Shown piece by piece: positions 5,711 through 6,556 of a stretch of 6,556 nucleotides of DNA. The position numbers were made by a program, and so were the translations under genes. Each line of letters starts with the position of its first letter. The first letter of the stretch is position 1. The stretch covers positions 1 through 6,556 of the forward strand of contig RGYP01000104.1 of assembly GCA_010031985.1 (NCBI GenBank). The letters are read 5' to 3'. The stretch comes from Gammaproteobacteria bacterium. Its GTDB lineage: Bacteria; Pseudomonadota; Gammaproteobacteria; Steroidobacterales; Steroidobacteraceae. The notes under the pieces are model-generated. The model searched no databases, was not told where the DNA came from, and saw only the letters and a list, made by a program, of their open reading frames with translations.

Positions 5711-6556
5711 ATGGACCGTGATGACCTCCTGACATCCGCCAACCTCGAGGTTTGGGCGAAGGCTGCCGCGAAGGCGGCACCGGCCGGTGATCTCGCCAAG
5801 CTCACCTGGAAGACGCCCGAGGGTCTCGAGGTCAAGCCGGTGTACACCGCAGCAGACCTGCAGGGTCTGCAGTATGCCGACACCCTGCCGGGCTTCGCGC
5901 CCTTCCTGCGCGGCCCGCAAGCGACCATGTACGCGGTACGGCCGTGGACCATTCGTCAGTACGCGGGGTTCTCGACGGCCGAGGCCTCGAACGCCTTCTA
6001 CCGCAAGTCGCTGGCTGCGGGCGGTCAGGGCGTGTCGGTCGCGTTCGACCTTGCGACCCATCGGGGTTACGACAGCGATCACCCGCGAGTGCGTGGCGAC
6101 GTCGGCAAAGCGGGCGTTGCGATCGATTCCGTGCTCGACATGAAGATCCTGTTCGACGGTATTCCGCTCGATAAAGTCTCGGTGTCGATGACCATGAATG
6201 GCGCGGTGTTGCCCGTGCTGGCCGCGTTCGTCGTGGCCGGCGAAGAGCAGGGCGTGGCGCAGGCGGCGCTCTCGGGCACCATCCAGAACGACATTCTCAA
6301 AGAATTCATGGTGCGCAACACCTACATCTATCCACCCGAGCCGTCGATGCGCATCGTCGGCGACATCATCGAGTACACGGCGCGCAATATGCCGAAGTTC
6401 AACTCGATTTCGATTTCGGGTTATCACATGCAGGAGGCGGGTGCGAATCAGGCGCTGGAACTCGCTTTCACGCTGGCCGACGGCAAGGAGTACGTGAAGA
6501 CGGCGCTCGCCAAGGGTCTCGACGTCGACGAGTTCGCCGGACGACTCAGTTTTTTC
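5711..6556 (+). CDS. Methylmalonyl-CoA mutase, large/catalytic chain (N-terminal part)
   Basis: The first 282 codons of an adenosylcobalamin-dependent methylmalonyl-CoA mutase, cut by the window edge. The family is about 700 or more residues long, so the rest of the barrel and the C-terminal B12-binding domain lie outside. The enzyme interconverts (R)-methylmalonyl-CoA and succinyl-CoA in propionate metabolism. Family landmarks are dense: RPWTIRQYAGFST at 77-89, AFDLATHRGYDSD at 111-123, TIQNDILKEFMVRNTYIYPP at 190-209 and ISISGYHMQEAGA at 233-245. By my recall of Propionibacterium numbering (offset of 5), Tyr84, Arg202, Tyr238 and His239 correspond to Tyr89, Arg207, Tyr243 and His244. Arg202, contacting the substrate carboxylate, favours methylmalonyl-CoA over isobutyryl-CoA mutase, which has Gln there. 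The ATG at 5711 has AGGGA only 4 bases upstream; an in-frame TTG at 5696 is an alternative start. It is probably a separate transcription unit from the upstream operon. Confidence 0.95.
   Translation, partial: MDRDDLLTSANLEVWAKAAAKAAPAGDLAKLTWKTPEGLEVKPVYTAADLQGLQYADTLPGFAPFLRGPQATMYAVRPWTIRQYAGFSTAEASNAFYRKSLAAGGQGVSVAFDLATHRGYDSDHPRVRGDVGKAGVAIDSVLDMKILFDGIPLDKVSVSMTMNGAVLPVLAAFVVAGEEQGVAQAALSGTIQNDILKEFMVRNTYIYPPEPSMRIVGDIIEYTARNMPKFNSISISGYHMQEAGANQALELAFTLADGKEYVKTALAKGLDVDEFAGRLSFF

Noticed and set aside
4728..5780. 350-codon open frame on the minus strand
   Set aside because: It is antisense to the well-supported lipocalin-rhodanese gene. The translation is Arg/His/Gly-rich with no recognisable motif, as expected of antisense frames in GC-rich DNA.
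5564..6427. 287-codon open frame on the minus strand
   Set aside because: It is antisense to the clear methylmalonyl-CoA mutase gene and lacks family motifs.

Overview
The window is GC-rich and densely coded on the plus strand. It looks like chromosomal DNA of a free-living Gram-negative bacterium, most likely a proteobacterium. The signs are an outer-membrane-type lipoprotein with a Blc-like lipocalin domain, Tat- and Sec-type export signals, and a methylmalonyl-CoA mutase with a typical proteobacterial sequence. A gammaproteobacterium is my guess from protein style only. I see no tRNA, rRNA, CRISPR, insertion sequence or phage gene.

Layout: (1) 24-1421, a complete beta-CASP metallo-beta-lactamase-fold nuclease-type protein. 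(2) 1463-2284, an atypical short-chain dehydrogenase-like NAD(P)-binding protein behind a twin-arginine-like signal. (3) 2274-3596, a polytopic membrane protein related to the ATP/ADP translocase branch of the major facilitator superfamily. (4) 3593-4603, an unrecognised secreted protein with two alpha/beta segments joined by a Ser/Thr/Ala linker. (5) 4632-5591, a lipoprotein that fuses a Blc-type lipocalin to a rhodanese domain. (6) 5592-5710, a non-coding gap with a strong GC hairpin. (7) From 5711 to the right edge, the N-terminal 282 codons of a methylmalonyl-CoA mutase.

Genes 2 to 5 are probably one operon: genes 2/3 overlap by 11 bases, 3/4 by 4 bases, and 4/5 are 28 bases apart. The nuclease-type gene lies only 41 bases upstream and may be co-transcribed. 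Products 2 to 5 all appear to be in or beyond the inner membrane: a Tat-exported or anchored oxidoreductase-like protein, an inner-membrane transporter, a periplasmic protein and a probable outer-membrane lipoprotein. This suggests an envelope-related set, but no shared substrate can be read from the sequence. The mutase gene follows the hairpin-containing gap and belongs to separate central metabolism (propionate/methylmalonyl-CoA).

The best candidate for something not commonly described is the lipocalin-rhodanese fusion lipoprotein and the compact envelope operon that contains it.
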